Shown here piece by piece: positions 46,546 through 55,295 of a DNA stretch of 64,000 bases (positions within the stretch are counted from its first letter, which is position 1; the number at the start of each line of letters is the position of its first letter). The DNA comes from Anaerolineales bacterium. GTDB taxonomy: Bacteria > Chloroflexota > Anaerolineae > Anaerolineales > RBG-16-64-43. The stretch lies in assembly GCA_016928575.1 (NCBI GenBank), contig JAFGKK010000015.1:1-64000 (forward strand), written 5' to 3'. The position numbers and the translations under genes are program-made. The notes beneath the pieces were generated by a model that saw only the letters and a list, made by a program, of their open reading frames with translations, had not been told where the DNA came from and made no database searches.

Positions 46546-47349
46546 ATTTTTCTGGCGCACGATTTCCACCGGCTTGATCTGCGGATGATGGTATCGCCCT
46601 TTGCCGACCGTGTTCCTCCCGCGGATCTGGACCGCCTCCTTCGGGCACAAATGCAGGCAGGCGAAGCAATACATGCAATCGACGCTTTCCATCCACTCGG
46701 GTTTTCCGTTCCGCATTCGGATCCGGTCGGAGGGGCAGACCTTCTCGCACAATCCGCATCCGTTGCAGTGGGAATCGGCGTAAAAGGAACGGACCATTTC
46801 CGGAAACCGAACCCGGAAGAAAAACTCCGTGATCGGCGGATAGAGGACGTGCCCCAGCAGAAACACCAGCGGATCGTCCTTCACGCGGCGGATCTTCCTC
46901 TGCACCGCCGCATCCATGATTTCATCCAGCTTCTGCTTAAGCTTCCGCTCCATTTCCGCGGCGGCTTCCTTCGAGGGAAGCGCAAACAATGGGATGTACG
47001 TGCACGGCATCTCCACGGAGAACCAGGCATCCAACGATTTCCCCTGCGGCGCAAGAATCTTTTCGATATCCAGGAACACCTTGTCGGAGCATTCGCGGGT
47101 GGCCACTGCAAACAGGTATTTCGCCGAGCGCAGATCCACGCACTCGAAAAACTTCCTCACCGGAACCGGCGAGGTCAGATTGTGAATCGGAAAAACAAAA
47201 CCCACCACCTCCCCGGTTGAGGCGGAAGACGGTTTTTTCAACTCCCGGACGATCGGCACAAGCTCGCCGCTCCCGAATCTCTTCTGCAATTCTTTGGCGA
47301 CGTGCAGGGAGTTGCCGGTGCCGGAAAAATAGTATATTTGCGCGTTCAT
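46540..47349 (-). CDS. EFR1-type flavodoxin/ferredoxin fusion
   Basis: 269 residues. The N-terminal flavodoxin begins 'IYYFSGTGNSLHVAKEL' (the FSGTGNS FMN loop). The C-terminus carries two 4Fe-4S clusters with exact C-X2-C-X2-C-X3-C-P patterns (CNGCGLCEKVCP and CMYCFACLHLCP). EFR1-family proteins pass electrons in anaerobes; partners are unknown. It is consistent with an anaerobic organism. It ends at the shared terminator. Confidence 0.88.
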   Translation of the reverse strand: MNAQIYYFSGTGNSLHVAKELQKRFGSGELVPIVRELKKPSSASTGEVVGFVFPIHNLTSPVPVRKFFECVDLRSAKYLFAVATRECSDKVFLDIEKILAPQGKSLDAWFSVEMPCTYIPLFALPSKEAAAEMERKLKQKLDEIMDAAVQRKIRRVKDDPLVFLLGHVLYPPITEFFFRVRFPEMVRSFYADSHCNGCGLCEKVCPSDRIRMRNGKPEWMESVDCMYCFACLHLCPKEAVQIRGRNTVGKGRYHHPQIKPVEIVRQKNP

Positions 47350-47478
47350 CGTTTCCTTTTTCCCTTTATCGCTCGGAACTTGGTCCCGTCAGAATCTTCC
47401 AACCAAAGGAAGAAAACCTGCAGGAAACCGGAAGGGCTGCCGTTACGCGTTCGATTTACCCTGAGCAACAAAATGGGT

Positions 47479-48219
47479 CTATGGATGCCGGGCCGTGGAT
47501 CCTTTCCTCCGATCGGTCGTTTTCAGGAGCGTCCGGCCGACGGCAACATACCAAATCACAAGCAGCAATGCATTGGGCGCGACCAAGATCAGCACGGCGA
47601 TATCCGAGTCCGTCAACGCCGCTCTCAAGAAATCGGCCAACGACAAGGCGTGCGCCACAATGCCGAGATACGCGGTCGGCTTTCCGAACACCTGGCTGCC
47701 GATCATCACGCAGGAAACGATCAATCCAGCGACGGACACCAGGCCCAGGCCCGTGTTGAAACCGCCCACGGCCCGCTGTCCGGTGGCGGCCAGGAGTGCC
47801 CGCCCCGCCGCAAGCAACGCCGAACGATCCGTCTCAGTCGCCGCCGCCGCGTGTTGGCGGCTGAGGGAGATCACTGCCGCGGGATTGTTCGTGGCAAAGA
47901 AGACCCCGATCCCGATCAATCCGGCGGCCAATGCGATCTTCATCCATTGTGGATCGGTCTTCCGGAGGACGGCGTAGAGAGCGAGAAACAAAAACAGAAA
48001 AGCCGCGTACAACGGAAGCTCCAGTCCCCAAAGGTCCAACCATCCGACCAGCGGTTTTTCCTGCAACAAGCGGAACCAGTCTCCAATTTCATCCGGTTGA
48101 GGAAAGACGGCGAACACCGCCGCCTCGCCCAGCACCAGCCCCGCCGCAACCCAGGCGGCGGCGCCCCCGAGTGTGCAAAGAACCCGGTGATCGATGTCGG
48201 GATTACGGGTTGAATTCAT
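47479..48219 (-). CDS. Multi-pass membrane protein, DUF4386-like, paralogue 3
   Basis: 246 residues, about six helices. Shares with the genes at 26601 and 27371 the pattern 'LSRQHAAAATETDRSALLAAGRALLAATGQRAVGGFNTGLGLVSVAGLIVSCVMIGSQVFGKPTAYLGI'. Start ATG 48219 has AAGGCG upstream. It lies next to a relic of a more typical DUF4386 gene (48333-48911). Role unknown. Confidence 0.62.
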   Translation of the reverse strand: MNSTRNPDIDHRVLCTLGGAAAWVAAGLVLGEAAVFAVFPQPDEIGDWFRLLQEKPLVGWLDLWGLELPLYAAFLFLFLALYAVLRKTDPQWMKIALAAGLIGIGVFFATNNPAAVISLSRQHAAAATETDRSALLAAGRALLAATGQRAVGGFNTGLGLVSVAGLIVSCVMIGSQVFGKPTAYLGIVAHALSLADFLRAALTDSDIAVLILVAPNALLLVIWYVAVGRTLLKTTDRRKGSTARHP

Positions 48220-48332
48220 GGTTTACGCCTTCCTTTCCATTTCATTCGCCTCAAGCAGGATGCGGATAAGGGTCGGCGGTCGTCTGTGCGGGAAAAGACG
48301 CTTCCCTTGGCTCCCCAACCCGTCAAAGACAG

Positions 48333-48911
48333 TCATACCTCTCCGTTCTGCCGGGAAATGTCGTTGGCGAGGGCCGAGACCAGGGTCACGGGTCCCAATC
48401 CGAAAAAAGGTAGGAATCCGACCGCGGAATTAACCCTCATGACTTCATCTCCCTGCCCGTACAGATCGACAAAAAGCATCGCCAACGCATTCAGCCGCTC
48501 CGGTCCGGTCCGAACGTCTGCAGGTAGGGCGCGCCGCCCAGCACCGGGACGGGGGCGAATTGAAGGACATCGTCTGACAGACGGCGGGAACGGCGGCGGT
48601 GACGAGGGCGACCATCAGCCGGGCCGGACGATGATCCACGGACTGCAACAGCCGGTACAACGCCAGCGCCGGAAACAGGAAAACGACCTGCCCGGCGATA
48701 TTGGCGACGAACCCCAGGCGGACAGCCCTTCGGATGCCAGGATGTTGGCCGCCGTCGCCCCGGCATCTCCGGGGACGACGACTTGCTTATCCACGAACAT
48801 CATCGCAAACCCGCTGCGCACGGCCATCAGGAGGTACCAGAATCCCGCAATCCCCGCCTGCCTCGACCGGGGGATCTCCGTCGATCGGACCGTTCGCGCA
48901 TTCACGCTCAT
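48333..48911 (-). pseudogene. DUF4386-family gene with three frameshifts
   Basis: Read from ATG 48911, the family pattern starts in one frame ('GIAGFWYLLMAV', 'VVPGDAGATAANILASEGL'). It moves at about 48725 to a second frame ('LGFVANIAGQVVFLFPALAL', 'YRLLQSVDHRPARLMVALV') and at about 48575 to a third ('DVLQFAPVPVLGGAPYLQTF'). At about 48495 it moves to a fourth segment ('PERLNALAMLFVDLYGQGDE') that ends at TGA 48333-48335. The order of segments is exactly that of DUF4386 proteins (GDAAATAANIL, LALYRLL, SGAPYLQ, LQALALLF), and the C-terminal helices are lost. Sequencing error could explain one shift but hardly three plus the truncation. Confidence 0.78.
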
Positions 48912-49038
48912 TGTCGAGCTCCTGCTTTTTTCCGACCAATCCGGTCCTCTGCCGGATCCTCGGGATTATACGAAAGCAAAGCCCGGACATCCGCCGATCC
49001 GTCCGGGCTTATCCCGCGGCCCGACTCTGATCGCCCGC

Positions 49039-49422
49039 TTATCCCTTCGAGGAGGCTTCCTCATCCTGCCCTTCGCGGATGTATCGCCGCAATTCCTGCT
49101 TGCGCTTCCGTTCGGTGCGGGCGGTGCTGGTTTCCCCGAAACGGATCCCCTTGAATAGGATCCAACTCAGGACCATCAAGCCCCACGCTTTCCAGTAATC
49201 GATGGTCGGCAGGCCGAAAATCTCGGGCATCAGCCAGTTCCACAGCAGCATGACGATTAATCCGATCAGCGCCACCAGGGCGATGCCGCCCGCCGCAAAT
49301 ACAATCCCGAGGCCAACCTTCTGCGGCAGGCTGCGGTCTTCCCACCAGGCCTCGAAGCCCTCCCCGTCGACTTTTTCCTCATCAGGACCCAGCTCTACCA
49401 GAATTTCCTTTTCGACTCGCAT
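49039..49422 (-). CDS. Small two-TM membrane protein downstream of the ECF sigma gene
   Basis: 127 residues from ATG 49422, chosen for GGAGG 7 bases upstream; the frame is open to 49545 without a ribosome site. An acidic N-terminus (VEKEILVELGPDEEKVDGEGFEAWWED) is followed by two membrane helices (about 35-62 and 72-92). A strongly basic tail follows (TERKRKQELRRYIREGQDEEA). It follows the sigma gene by 124 bases on the same strand. It could be the membrane partner (anti-sigma function) of that factor, but no ZAS motif (HxxxCxxC) is present, so this is a guess. Confidence 0.68.
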   Translation of the reverse strand: MRVEKEILVELGPDEEKVDGEGFEAWWEDRSLPQKVGLGIVFAAGGIALVALIGLIVMLLWNWLMPEIFGLPTIDYWKAWGLMVLSWILFKGIRFGETSTARTERKRKQELRRYIREGQDEEASSKG

Positions 49423-49546
49423 GGCTTTTCCTCCTCCGGCATTCATCCGGTCATTCGCTCTTTTCAACCCGCGGGATCGAGCCGCCCGCGGGCATGTCCA
49501 ATCCCGCAATCCGGAAACCCGGCGGGCCGGGGCAGCCCAAAGCAAA

Positions 49547-50101
49547 TCATTCCTCTATCCATTGCCGCAATGCGCGCGACAGGCTGCGGATGGCGTATCG
49601 CTTGCGGGCCGTAAGCGTGTCGATGCTTTCGCCGGTGGCTTCCGCGATCTCCCGGAAGGTCAGCCCGCCGAAGACTTGGGCTTCCACCACCCTGCGCTGG
49701 GCTGAGGGAAGCGCGTGCAGGGCGTCGTTCAGCGCTTCGACCAGGCTCTCGCGGATGAATTCATCCTGTGGATCCAGCCCCACCCCGGCGATGATCTCGC
49801 ACAGCGTATCCTCGGCCACGTCCGTTTCACCGGCCCTCTCGCGGGCCCGGTCGCGCCGCCAGGCGTCAATCATCCGGCGCGTGGTCAGGGAATTGATCCA
49901 GGCGGGAAGGTTGCGGATCTCCGACACTAGCGGCAGCTTTTCCATGATCTCGGCGTAGACATCGTGGACGAGATCCTCCGCCTCTTCCCAAGTTCGTCCG
50001 GCGGCGCGCAGGCGGGCCAATAGTTTCGGCTTCTCGCGTGTATAGGTTTCCGCGAGCCGTCTGTGAGTCTCGCCGCTACTCCAAACTGTCTTCCGTTCCA
50101 T
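49547..50101 (-). CDS. ECF-type RNA polymerase sigma factor
   Basis: 184 residues. Region 2: 'RTWEEAEDLVHDVYAEIMEKLPLVSEIRNLPAWINSLTTRRMIDAWRRDRARER'. Region 4: 'ALHALPSAQRRVVEAQVFGGLTFREIAEATGESIDTLTARKRYAIRSLSRALRQW'. Both match ECF sigma factors with no region 3. The start at 50101 has AGGTG 5-8 bases before. Upstream is a likely self-recognised promoter. The target genes are unknown; the divergent retropepsin-like gene is a candidate. Confidence 0.88.
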   Translation of the reverse strand: MERKTVWSSGETHRRLAETYTREKPKLLARLRAAGRTWEEAEDLVHDVYAEIMEKLPLVSEIRNLPAWINSLTTRRMIDAWRRDRARERAGETDVAEDTLCEIIAGVGLDPQDEFIRESLVEALNDALHALPSAQRRVVEAQVFGGLTFREIAEATGESIDTLTARKRYAIRSLSRALRQWIEE

Positions 50102-50122
50102 GGCATTTCACCTATATCGACG

Positions 50123-50148
50123 TACGGGACCCGGTATTAGTGTATTCC
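50123..50148 (-). promoter_or_regulatory. Candidate ECF-type autoregulatory promoter
   Basis: On the minus strand: GGAATA (50148-50143), 16 bases, CGTA (50126-50123), then CGTCG partly overlapping. This is the usual ECF shape (GGAA at -35, CGT at -10). It would start transcription near 50116 and give a 15-base leader with AGGTG. Confidence 0.5.
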
Positions 50149-50530
50149 GTTTGGGATGATCCGGAAAAGCGGCGGAAATGCTCCGGCGATTTCCCTGCCG
50201 GACGGCCAAGATGGGAATTTCCCGGACGCATCCCGGTGAAAATTCCTTCCTCGAATTGCAACTTCGGCCGTTCCGCTCCGCACAGACCCATCCTCAGGTC
50301 TTTTGACTTGGGAACACATCTTTCGTTTAGGGAACAATCATTCTTTTGATCCTTTTCCTCGAAGGCACCCCACGATATGGTATGCGCAATCCGATGGATA
50401 GGGCTCCCGCCGGAGGAGGCCGTCCGGGTATGGCACTTTCCGATTGCGACCGGTTGTCTTGCCCTCCGGCTGGATGTAGGGGTGGACCGATTTGGAGAGG
50501 CAAACATATTGAATACGGATGGAGGTATGA
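50149..50530. other. Intergenic region between divergent sigma and protease genes
   Basis: About 380 bases without a gene. On the plus strand GGGAACA occurs twice (about 50311 and 50333, within 'gacttgggaacacatc' and 'tagggaacaatc'), with a TTGACT-17-TTTAGG pattern overlapping. These may belong to the promoter of the downstream gene. Confidence 0.4.
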
Positions 50531-51922
50531 ATGGAAAAGAAAAATCGAACAAAGTCTCTTCGCAGAATCCTCTTGCTTGGCGCAGCCGGCATGCTGACTT
50601 TTTGCATCATCCCGCTGGCCGTCCTGTTTCTGGGATGTGAAGATATGGATCCTCAATTGAAAGGCCAACTCGATGCCGCCGACGCAGCCTATTCCGCCGG
50701 CCGGTTCGCCGACGCCGCGGAGTTGTACGGCGAGGCCAACCGTCTCTCTCCGGGAAATCCGCGGATCCTGGAACAGCTGGGCAACATCGCGCTGCTGAAC
50801 AATCGCGCCGGAGAAGCGCAGCAATTTTTCCTGGAGGCCTTGCGATCCACCCCTTGGTATACCAACTTCTGGCCCTTGAACGCGAACCTGAAATCCCGGC
50901 TGAGTCTGGCCTACTACCGCGCCGACCGCTTCGCCGACGCCTCGGCGGCTTTTCTCGACACCGCAGGTCCGCTCGCCGTCGGACCGCTGGCGGATGCGCA
51001 AGGGCTCGGCCGACAGGCGGGATTGCTTGCCGGCCTTGCGACATACGATATCGAGGGGCCGGAGGAAAGCCGGATAGGCTTCGTCATCACCGATCCGTTG
51101 CCGGTGGTCGAAGTTGCCATCAACGGTCTCCCGCCGGTAAATTTCATCATCGACACCGGCGGCGCGGAGATCCTCCTTGACGACGATCTTGCCGAAAAGA
51201 CCGGCGCGCGGATCGGCGGATCGCTCCAGGGCACGTTCGCCGGCGGGAAAAAATCCGAACTGGGATTGGGGCTGGTGGATTCGGTCGCCATCGGGGATTT
51301 CCTCATCCGCAACGTCCCGATCCAAGTGTTGGACACGGATCGTTGGGTATCCGTAATAGGAATGGAAATCAAAGGCGTCGTCGGGACGAGGTTCCTGATG
51401 CATTTTCTCTCCACCATCGACTACGCCGGTGGATGCTTGACGCTTCGGAAAATCACCCCCGGCGCCCTGGAAGATCTCGACCGGCAAATCGGGCGGGGAA
51501 CCGTCAAGACCATTCCGTTCTGGCTGGCCGACATGCACGTCATCTTGGCCTGGGGCACCCTCAACGACCTTGAACCAATGCTCTTTTTTGTGGACACCGG
51601 GCTGGCCGGAAAAGGGTTCACCGGAATGGAAGCCGTGATGAAGCGGGCGGGGATCGCCGTGGATTGGAGCAGGGCCAAGGAAGATATCGGCGGGGCAACG
51701 GAAAACTTCCGATCCGTGGACGTCCAAATCCGCCGGTTGACCCTCGGATCGGGTCCGAATGAGGTCGTCGCCATTGACGTTCTTGGCACCGTCATGGAAG
51801 GCGGGTTGCAGACCTTGCAGGGCTCGCATGGATTTCAGGTCGGCGGATTGATCTCGCATGCCTTCTTCCGCCCGTATGCACTGACGTTTGATTTCACAGG
51901 AATGCGCTTGATCCTCCAGTGA
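50531..51922 (+). CDS. Exported protein with TPR and retropepsin-like aspartic protease domain
   Basis: 463 residues. N-terminal signal/anchor (RRILLLGAAGMLTFCIIPLAVLFLGC, possible lipobox LFLGC). A TPR-like helical region (about 43-150, 'AAYSAGRFADAAELYGEANRLSPGNPRILEQLGNIAL') follows. Then come two retropepsin-type half-domains, with IDTGGAEILLD (about 216) and VDTGLAGKGF (about 355). Two DTG motifs in one chain is the pepsin-like or clan AA pseudo-dimer arrangement. Start has GGAGG 5 bases before. Its substrate is unknown; being divergent from an ECF sigma gene, it might act in envelope signalling, but there is no direct evidence. Confidence 0.8.
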   Translation: MEKKNRTKSLRRILLLGAAGMLTFCIIPLAVLFLGCEDMDPQLKGQLDAADAAYSAGRFADAAELYGEANRLSPGNPRILEQLGNIALLNNRAGEAQQFFLEALRSTPWYTNFWPLNANLKSRLSLAYYRADRFADASAAFLDTAGPLAVGPLADAQGLGRQAGLLAGLATYDIEGPEESRIGFVITDPLPVVEVAINGLPPVNFIIDTGGAEILLDDDLAEKTGARIGGSLQGTFAGGKKSELGLGLVDSVAIGDFLIRNVPIQVLDTDRWVSVIGMEIKGVVGTRFLMHFLSTIDYAGGCLTLRKITPGALEDLDRQIGRGTVKTIPFWLADMHVILAWGTLNDLEPMLFFVDTGLAGKGFTGMEAVMKRAGIAVDWSRAKEDIGGATENFRSVDVQIRRLTLGSGPNEVVAIDVLGTVMEGGLQTLQGSHGFQVGGLISHAFFRPYALTFDFTGMRLILQ

Positions 51923-52025
51923 GCTTCTTTTGAGTCCGCCCATGGGGTAAAATCCCGCCCCGACGGAACGGCATTGCCAGTACAATACTTGTGCCGCCCT
52001 CCGGGGCGGGATTTTTCCAAAAACC

Positions 52026-53513
52026 ATGTCGGCCTCCTTCCTTCAGAAATTCGCCACCCTTCGGTGGAAACTGGCGCTCTCATATGTCGGCGTAACGCTG
52101 ATCACCGCGCTGACTCTCGAGATCATCCTGTTTGCGATCTTGGGGTTGTTCGGCGAGCCCATTGGAGATTTTTGGGCGCGGAACGTCGGCTTGTGGACCG
52201 CCGAACAAATGGCCCGCAGGTCGGCCGGGCCGATGGAGTATGGATCGGCGGAGAACTTGGCAGAGGCGCTGTACGCGCCCACCGGATTGATCCTGAAATT
52301 CGGTGTCTCCGGGGAAGAAGACACGCGGTTCCTTGACGATGTGCGCGTGGTGGTCGATCCACAAGGCGTCGTGGTCGCCAGCAACCGGCCGGACCGCTAT
52401 CCCGCGGGCAAGCAGTTCGCCGATGAGGGATTCCCCGAGGCGGAAATGCTGGTGGAAAAAGCGTTAGCCGATCAGCGCACCGCCGCGGAGCTCATGAAGA
52501 CGGCGGACGTCTTTGCGGCCGCCGTCCCGATCATCAGCAGCGGTGGAGAAATCTTCGGCATCCTGTTCTACCGTCAACCGCGCCCGGCGATTGTCCATTT
52601 GGCCCCCGGCGACCTCTTCCAGCCGCTGGCCGCCACAACACTTGTCCTTCTGCCGTGTATGATCCCGCTGGGGTTGATCTTCGGAATTGTGACGGCAACC
52701 GGATTCACCCGCCGGCTGAAGCATTTGACCCAAGCCAGCGTCGGCCTGGCCGGTGGTAACCTCGCCCGGCGGGTCGAAGATGCTTCCGGCGACGAAATCG
52801 GCCTCCTCTCCCGCCAGTTCAACCGCATGGCGGAGGAAATCCAAGCCGGCGCCGGAAGGCAGCGGGAACTGGCCGCCCTGCAGGAACGCCAGCGGCTGGC
52901 CCGCGATCTTCACGACGGGATCAAACAAAACCTCTTTGGCGCGAATTTGGCCGTAGCCGCCGCTCTGAATCTACTGGATTCAAACCCGGAAGCCGCGCGC
53001 ACAAAGCTCCTCGAAGCCCGCGACCACAGCCGCCAGGCCGGTGCGGAGATGCAGACCCTGATCGGCGAGCTTCGCCCGGCCCTCTCCGATCCGCGGGGCT
53101 TGGCTGCGGCGCTGCAGGACTACCTGCAGACGTTCGGCAAGCGTGAGGGGATCGAGGTGGTCTGGCGCGCGACTGCTGCGGATTTCGATCCGCCCCCGCA
53201 TTGCCAGCAGGCACTGTTCCGCATCGCCCAGGAATTATTGACGAACGTCGCCCGGCACGCCCACGCCAAGCGCGTATTTCTGGAGCTGGTATCCGGAGCC
53301 AAGGAAATCCGGATGCGGATCACGGATGACGGCGCGGGGTTTGATCCCTCGGCTGTTGATCCCGAACGGTCGACCGGTTTGCGGGGAATCCGCGAGAGGC
53401 TGGCGGAGTTGCAGGGGACGCTAGCGATCGATTCCGATCCCGGCGGCGGAACCCGCGTGACCGTCATCCTCCCCGGACCGGCCTCGCAGGCACAAGGAGC
53501 CGCCCATGACTGA
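52026..53513 (+). CDS. Membrane sensor histidine kinase, NarX/LiaS-type (HisKA_3)
   Basis: 495 residues. TM1 (about 17-42), extracytoplasmic domain (about 43-198), TM2 (about 199-226), HAMP (to about 275). HisKA_3 carries His 296 in 'ERQRLARDLHDGIKQ', and a HATPase has 'LLTNVARHAHAKR' (N box), 'DDGAGFD' and 'STGLRGIRERLAEL'. The extracellular sensor domain is not recognised; it looks like a PAS/Cache-type fold (VVVDPQGVVVASNRPDRYPAG, VPIISSGGEIFGILFY). It overlaps its response regulator gene by 8 bases. Confidence 0.9.
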   Translation: MSASFLQKFATLRWKLALSYVGVTLITALTLEIILFAILGLFGEPIGDFWARNVGLWTAEQMARRSAGPMEYGSAENLAEALYAPTGLILKFGVSGEEDTRFLDDVRVVVDPQGVVVASNRPDRYPAGKQFADEGFPEAEMLVEKALADQRTAAELMKTADVFAAAVPIISSGGEIFGILFYRQPRPAIVHLAPGDLFQPLAATTLVLLPCMIPLGLIFGIVTATGFTRRLKHLTQASVGLAGGNLARRVEDASGDEIGLLSRQFNRMAEEIQAGAGRQRELAALQERQRLARDLHDGIKQNLFGANLAVAAALNLLDSNPEAARTKLLEARDHSRQAGAEMQTLIGELRPALSDPRGLAAALQDYLQTFGKREGIEVVWRATAADFDPPPHCQQALFRIAQELLTNVARHAHAKRVFLELVSGAKEIRMRITDDGAGFDPSAVDPERSTGLRGIRERLAELQGTLAIDSDPGGGTRVTVILPGPASQAQGAAHD

Positions 53514-54168
53514 CGTCATCAGGATTCTCATCGCCGACGACCATCCCGTCGTCCGCAACGGCCTGTGCAGCTTCCTGGGTACCTATCCCGACATCGAGAT
53601 CGTGGCCGAGGCGGAGAACGGAGCGCGGGCCGTGGAACTGGCGCGGAAATTCGCGCCCGATGTCATCCTGATGGATCTGCTGATGCCTGAGATGAACGGC
53701 GTGGCAGCCATCGACCGGATCATGGACGTCTGCCCCGCCGCCCGGATCCTTGTGCTGACCAGCTACCCCGACGATGAATATCTGTTTCCCGCCATGCAGG
53801 CCGGAGCGCAAGGATACCTGTTAAAGGATATGGAACCGGAGCAATTGGTCGGCGCGATCCGCGCCGCTTCGCTCGGCCAGGCCACGTTGCATCCGTCCGT
53901 CGCCGCCCGTCTGCTTAAGAAAAGCGGGGCGGAAGACGAACCGGCGGCCGACCTCAGCCCCCGCGAACTCGAGGTTCTACGGCTGATCGCCCGCGGACGA
54001 AGCAACAAGGAAATCGCCGACGAGCTGACCCTGGCCGAGGGTACGGTCAAGAGTCACGTCAGCAACATCCTCTCCAAGCTGCACCTGGCGCACCGCACCC
54101 AGGCGGCACTCTACGCCCTGAAAAAGAAACTCGCGTCACTCGAGGACGCCGGAAGCAATTCGAAATAA
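53506..54168 (+). CDS. NarL/FixJ-family response regulator
   Basis: 220 residues. The receiver domain has the acidic pocket 'IADDHP' (11-12), phospho-acceptor Asp 57 (VILMDLLMP), Thr 85 and Lys about 107 (YLLKD). The LuxR-type HTH (about 148-210) is 'LSPRELEVLRLIARGRSNKEIADELTLAEGTVKSHVSNILSKLHL'. It forms a two-component pair with the kinase, with which it overlaps. Target genes are not evident; the retropepsin gene 5' of the kinase is on the same strand. Confidence 0.92.
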   Translation: MTDVIRILIADDHPVVRNGLCSFLGTYPDIEIVAEAENGARAVELARKFAPDVILMDLLMPEMNGVAAIDRIMDVCPAARILVLTSYPDDEYLFPAMQAGAQGYLLKDMEPEQLVGAIRAASLGQATLHPSVAARLLKKSGAEDEPAADLSPRELEVLRLIARGRSNKEIADELTLAEGTVKSHVSNILSKLHLAHRTQAALYALKKKLASLEDAGSNSK

Positions 54169-54194
54169 GCCGCGGATGCGCCTTCCGCATGCGG

Positions 54195-54200
54195 TATAAT
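54195..54200 (+). promoter_or_regulatory. -10 element likely for efp
   Basis: TATAAT at 54195-54200 without a good -35 at 17 bases, about 105 bases before the efp start. Confidence 0.35.
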
Positions 54201-54304
54201 CCCGCCGATCCTGATCCCTTCGGCCTCGCGGTTCCCCGCTCCCTTCTAGATGCGCGGCCTTGGGGCGACATCTTTCGAAACCGGACTAGAAAAGGCATCA
54301 AGCA

Positions 54305-54862
54305 ATGATCGACGTCAACGACCTCCGCAAGGGTGTGACCTTCGAACTCGACGGCCGGCTGTTCAAGGTCCTCGAATACTCGCACAACAAACCCGGCCGC
54401 GGCAACGCCACCATCCGCACCAAAGTGCGCGATCTGCGTTCCGGCAACGTGCTGGAGAAAACCTTCCAATCCGGCGACCGCGTGCAGGATATCCGCCTCG
54501 ACCACCACCAGGCGCAGTTCCTCTACAGCGACGGCCACCTGTTCCACTTCATGGACACGGAAAACTACGATCAGACCGCCATCGCCGCACCTGTGGTGGG
54601 GGAAAACTCCCCCTACCTCAAAGAAGGCCAGGAGGTCAAGCTGACCTTCCACGATTCCGAGCCGATCGACGTGGAGCTTCCGGCTTCGGTGGACCTTAGG
54701 ATCGTCGAAGCCGAGATGGGGGTCAAGGGCGATACGGCCACCGGCGCGACCAAGAGCGTCAAGACCGAGACCGGACTCAAAGTCCTCGTCCCGTTGTTCG
54801 TTGAAAACGGTGACACGATCCGCGTTGATACCCGCACCGGACAGTATCTCACCCGCGCCTGA
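54305..54862 (+). CDS. efp: Translation elongation factor P
   Basis: 185 residues, the usual length; it relieves ribosome stalling at polyproline. The KOW-like domain I loop reads 'KPGRGNA', so the tip residue aligning with Lys 34 of E. coli is Arg 32. Domains II and III are complete ('DHHQAQFLYSDGHLFHFMDTENYDQ', 'GDTIRVDTRTGQYLTRA'). Arg-tip EF-P in some proteobacteria is rhamnosylated by EarP; no such gene is here, and other lineages have unmodified Arg. The abundance of Pro-rich linkers in this genome makes EF-P important. Confidence 0.95.
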   Translation: MIDVNDLRKGVTFELDGRLFKVLEYSHNKPGRGNATIRTKVRDLRSGNVLEKTFQSGDRVQDIRLDHHQAQFLYSDGHLFHFMDTENYDQTAIAAPVVGENSPYLKEGQEVKLTFHDSEPIDVELPASVDLRIVEAEMGVKGDTATGATKSVKTETGLKVLVPLFVENGDTIRVDTRTGQYLTRA

Positions 54863-54865
54863 CCG

Positions 54866-55192
54866 ATGCTCACCCCTTACGGAAAAGAGTGCGGCTACTA
54901 CTATCAGGATTTTGGCCGCGGCCGGGCGACTCAGGAATGCCGGTTGCTGGTAGCTCAAAGCGATTGGAAACCCGAACTCTGCAGGGATTGTCCGGTCCCC
55001 GGCATCCTTTTAGCGAATGCCTGCCCCGAGATGGTCCTCCGCGGCGAGATTTCCCGGGGGATATTCGGCCGGGGCCGTCGGGTGAAGGTTGCTTCTTATT
55101 GCCGCCGCACCCAGCGCTCCGGATTCGATCCCCACATCGGGTGCGGCGAATGCCACCGGGCCATCCGGGAGATTCGCAAGCCGTTGTCGTAA
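54866..55192 (+). CDS. Small Cys-rich protein, unknown, coupled to efp
   Basis: 108 residues, start 4 bases after the efp stop. It has eight Cys (9, 25, 39, 42, 53, 79, 93, 96) with CRDCP and GCGEC, enough for two zinc or iron-sulfur sites. Other segments are 'DWKPELC', 'LLANACPEMVLRGEI' and 'KVASYCRRTQRSGFDPHIGC'. I think similar proteins occur in other Anaerolineae, but I cannot name a family. Tight coupling with efp suggests a translation-related or redox role; this is inference. Confidence 0.75.
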   Translation: MLTPYGKECGYYYQDFGRGRATQECRLLVAQSDWKPELCRDCPVPGILLANACPEMVLRGEISRGIFGRGRRVKVASYCRRTQRSGFDPHIGCGECHRAIREIRKPLS

Positions 55193-55221
55193 TCCGCCTC
55201 CGACAATCGCCGCGGGTTTTC

Positions 55222-55276
55222 CGAAGCGCCGGTTTTTTTGAATTGCTCCTCGCCGACTTTGCGCCTTTGCGGTGAA
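55222..55276. repeat. Dispersed 'CTTTGCGCCTTTGCGGT' repeat, copy 3 (half)
   Basis: ctttgcgcctttgcggtg at 55257-55274 is the right arm of the family seen at 256-318 and 15383-15444. The left arm is degenerate (cgaagcgccggttttttt). Confidence 0.55.
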
Positions 55277-55295
55277 AAGGGTTGAAGGTTCGGTC

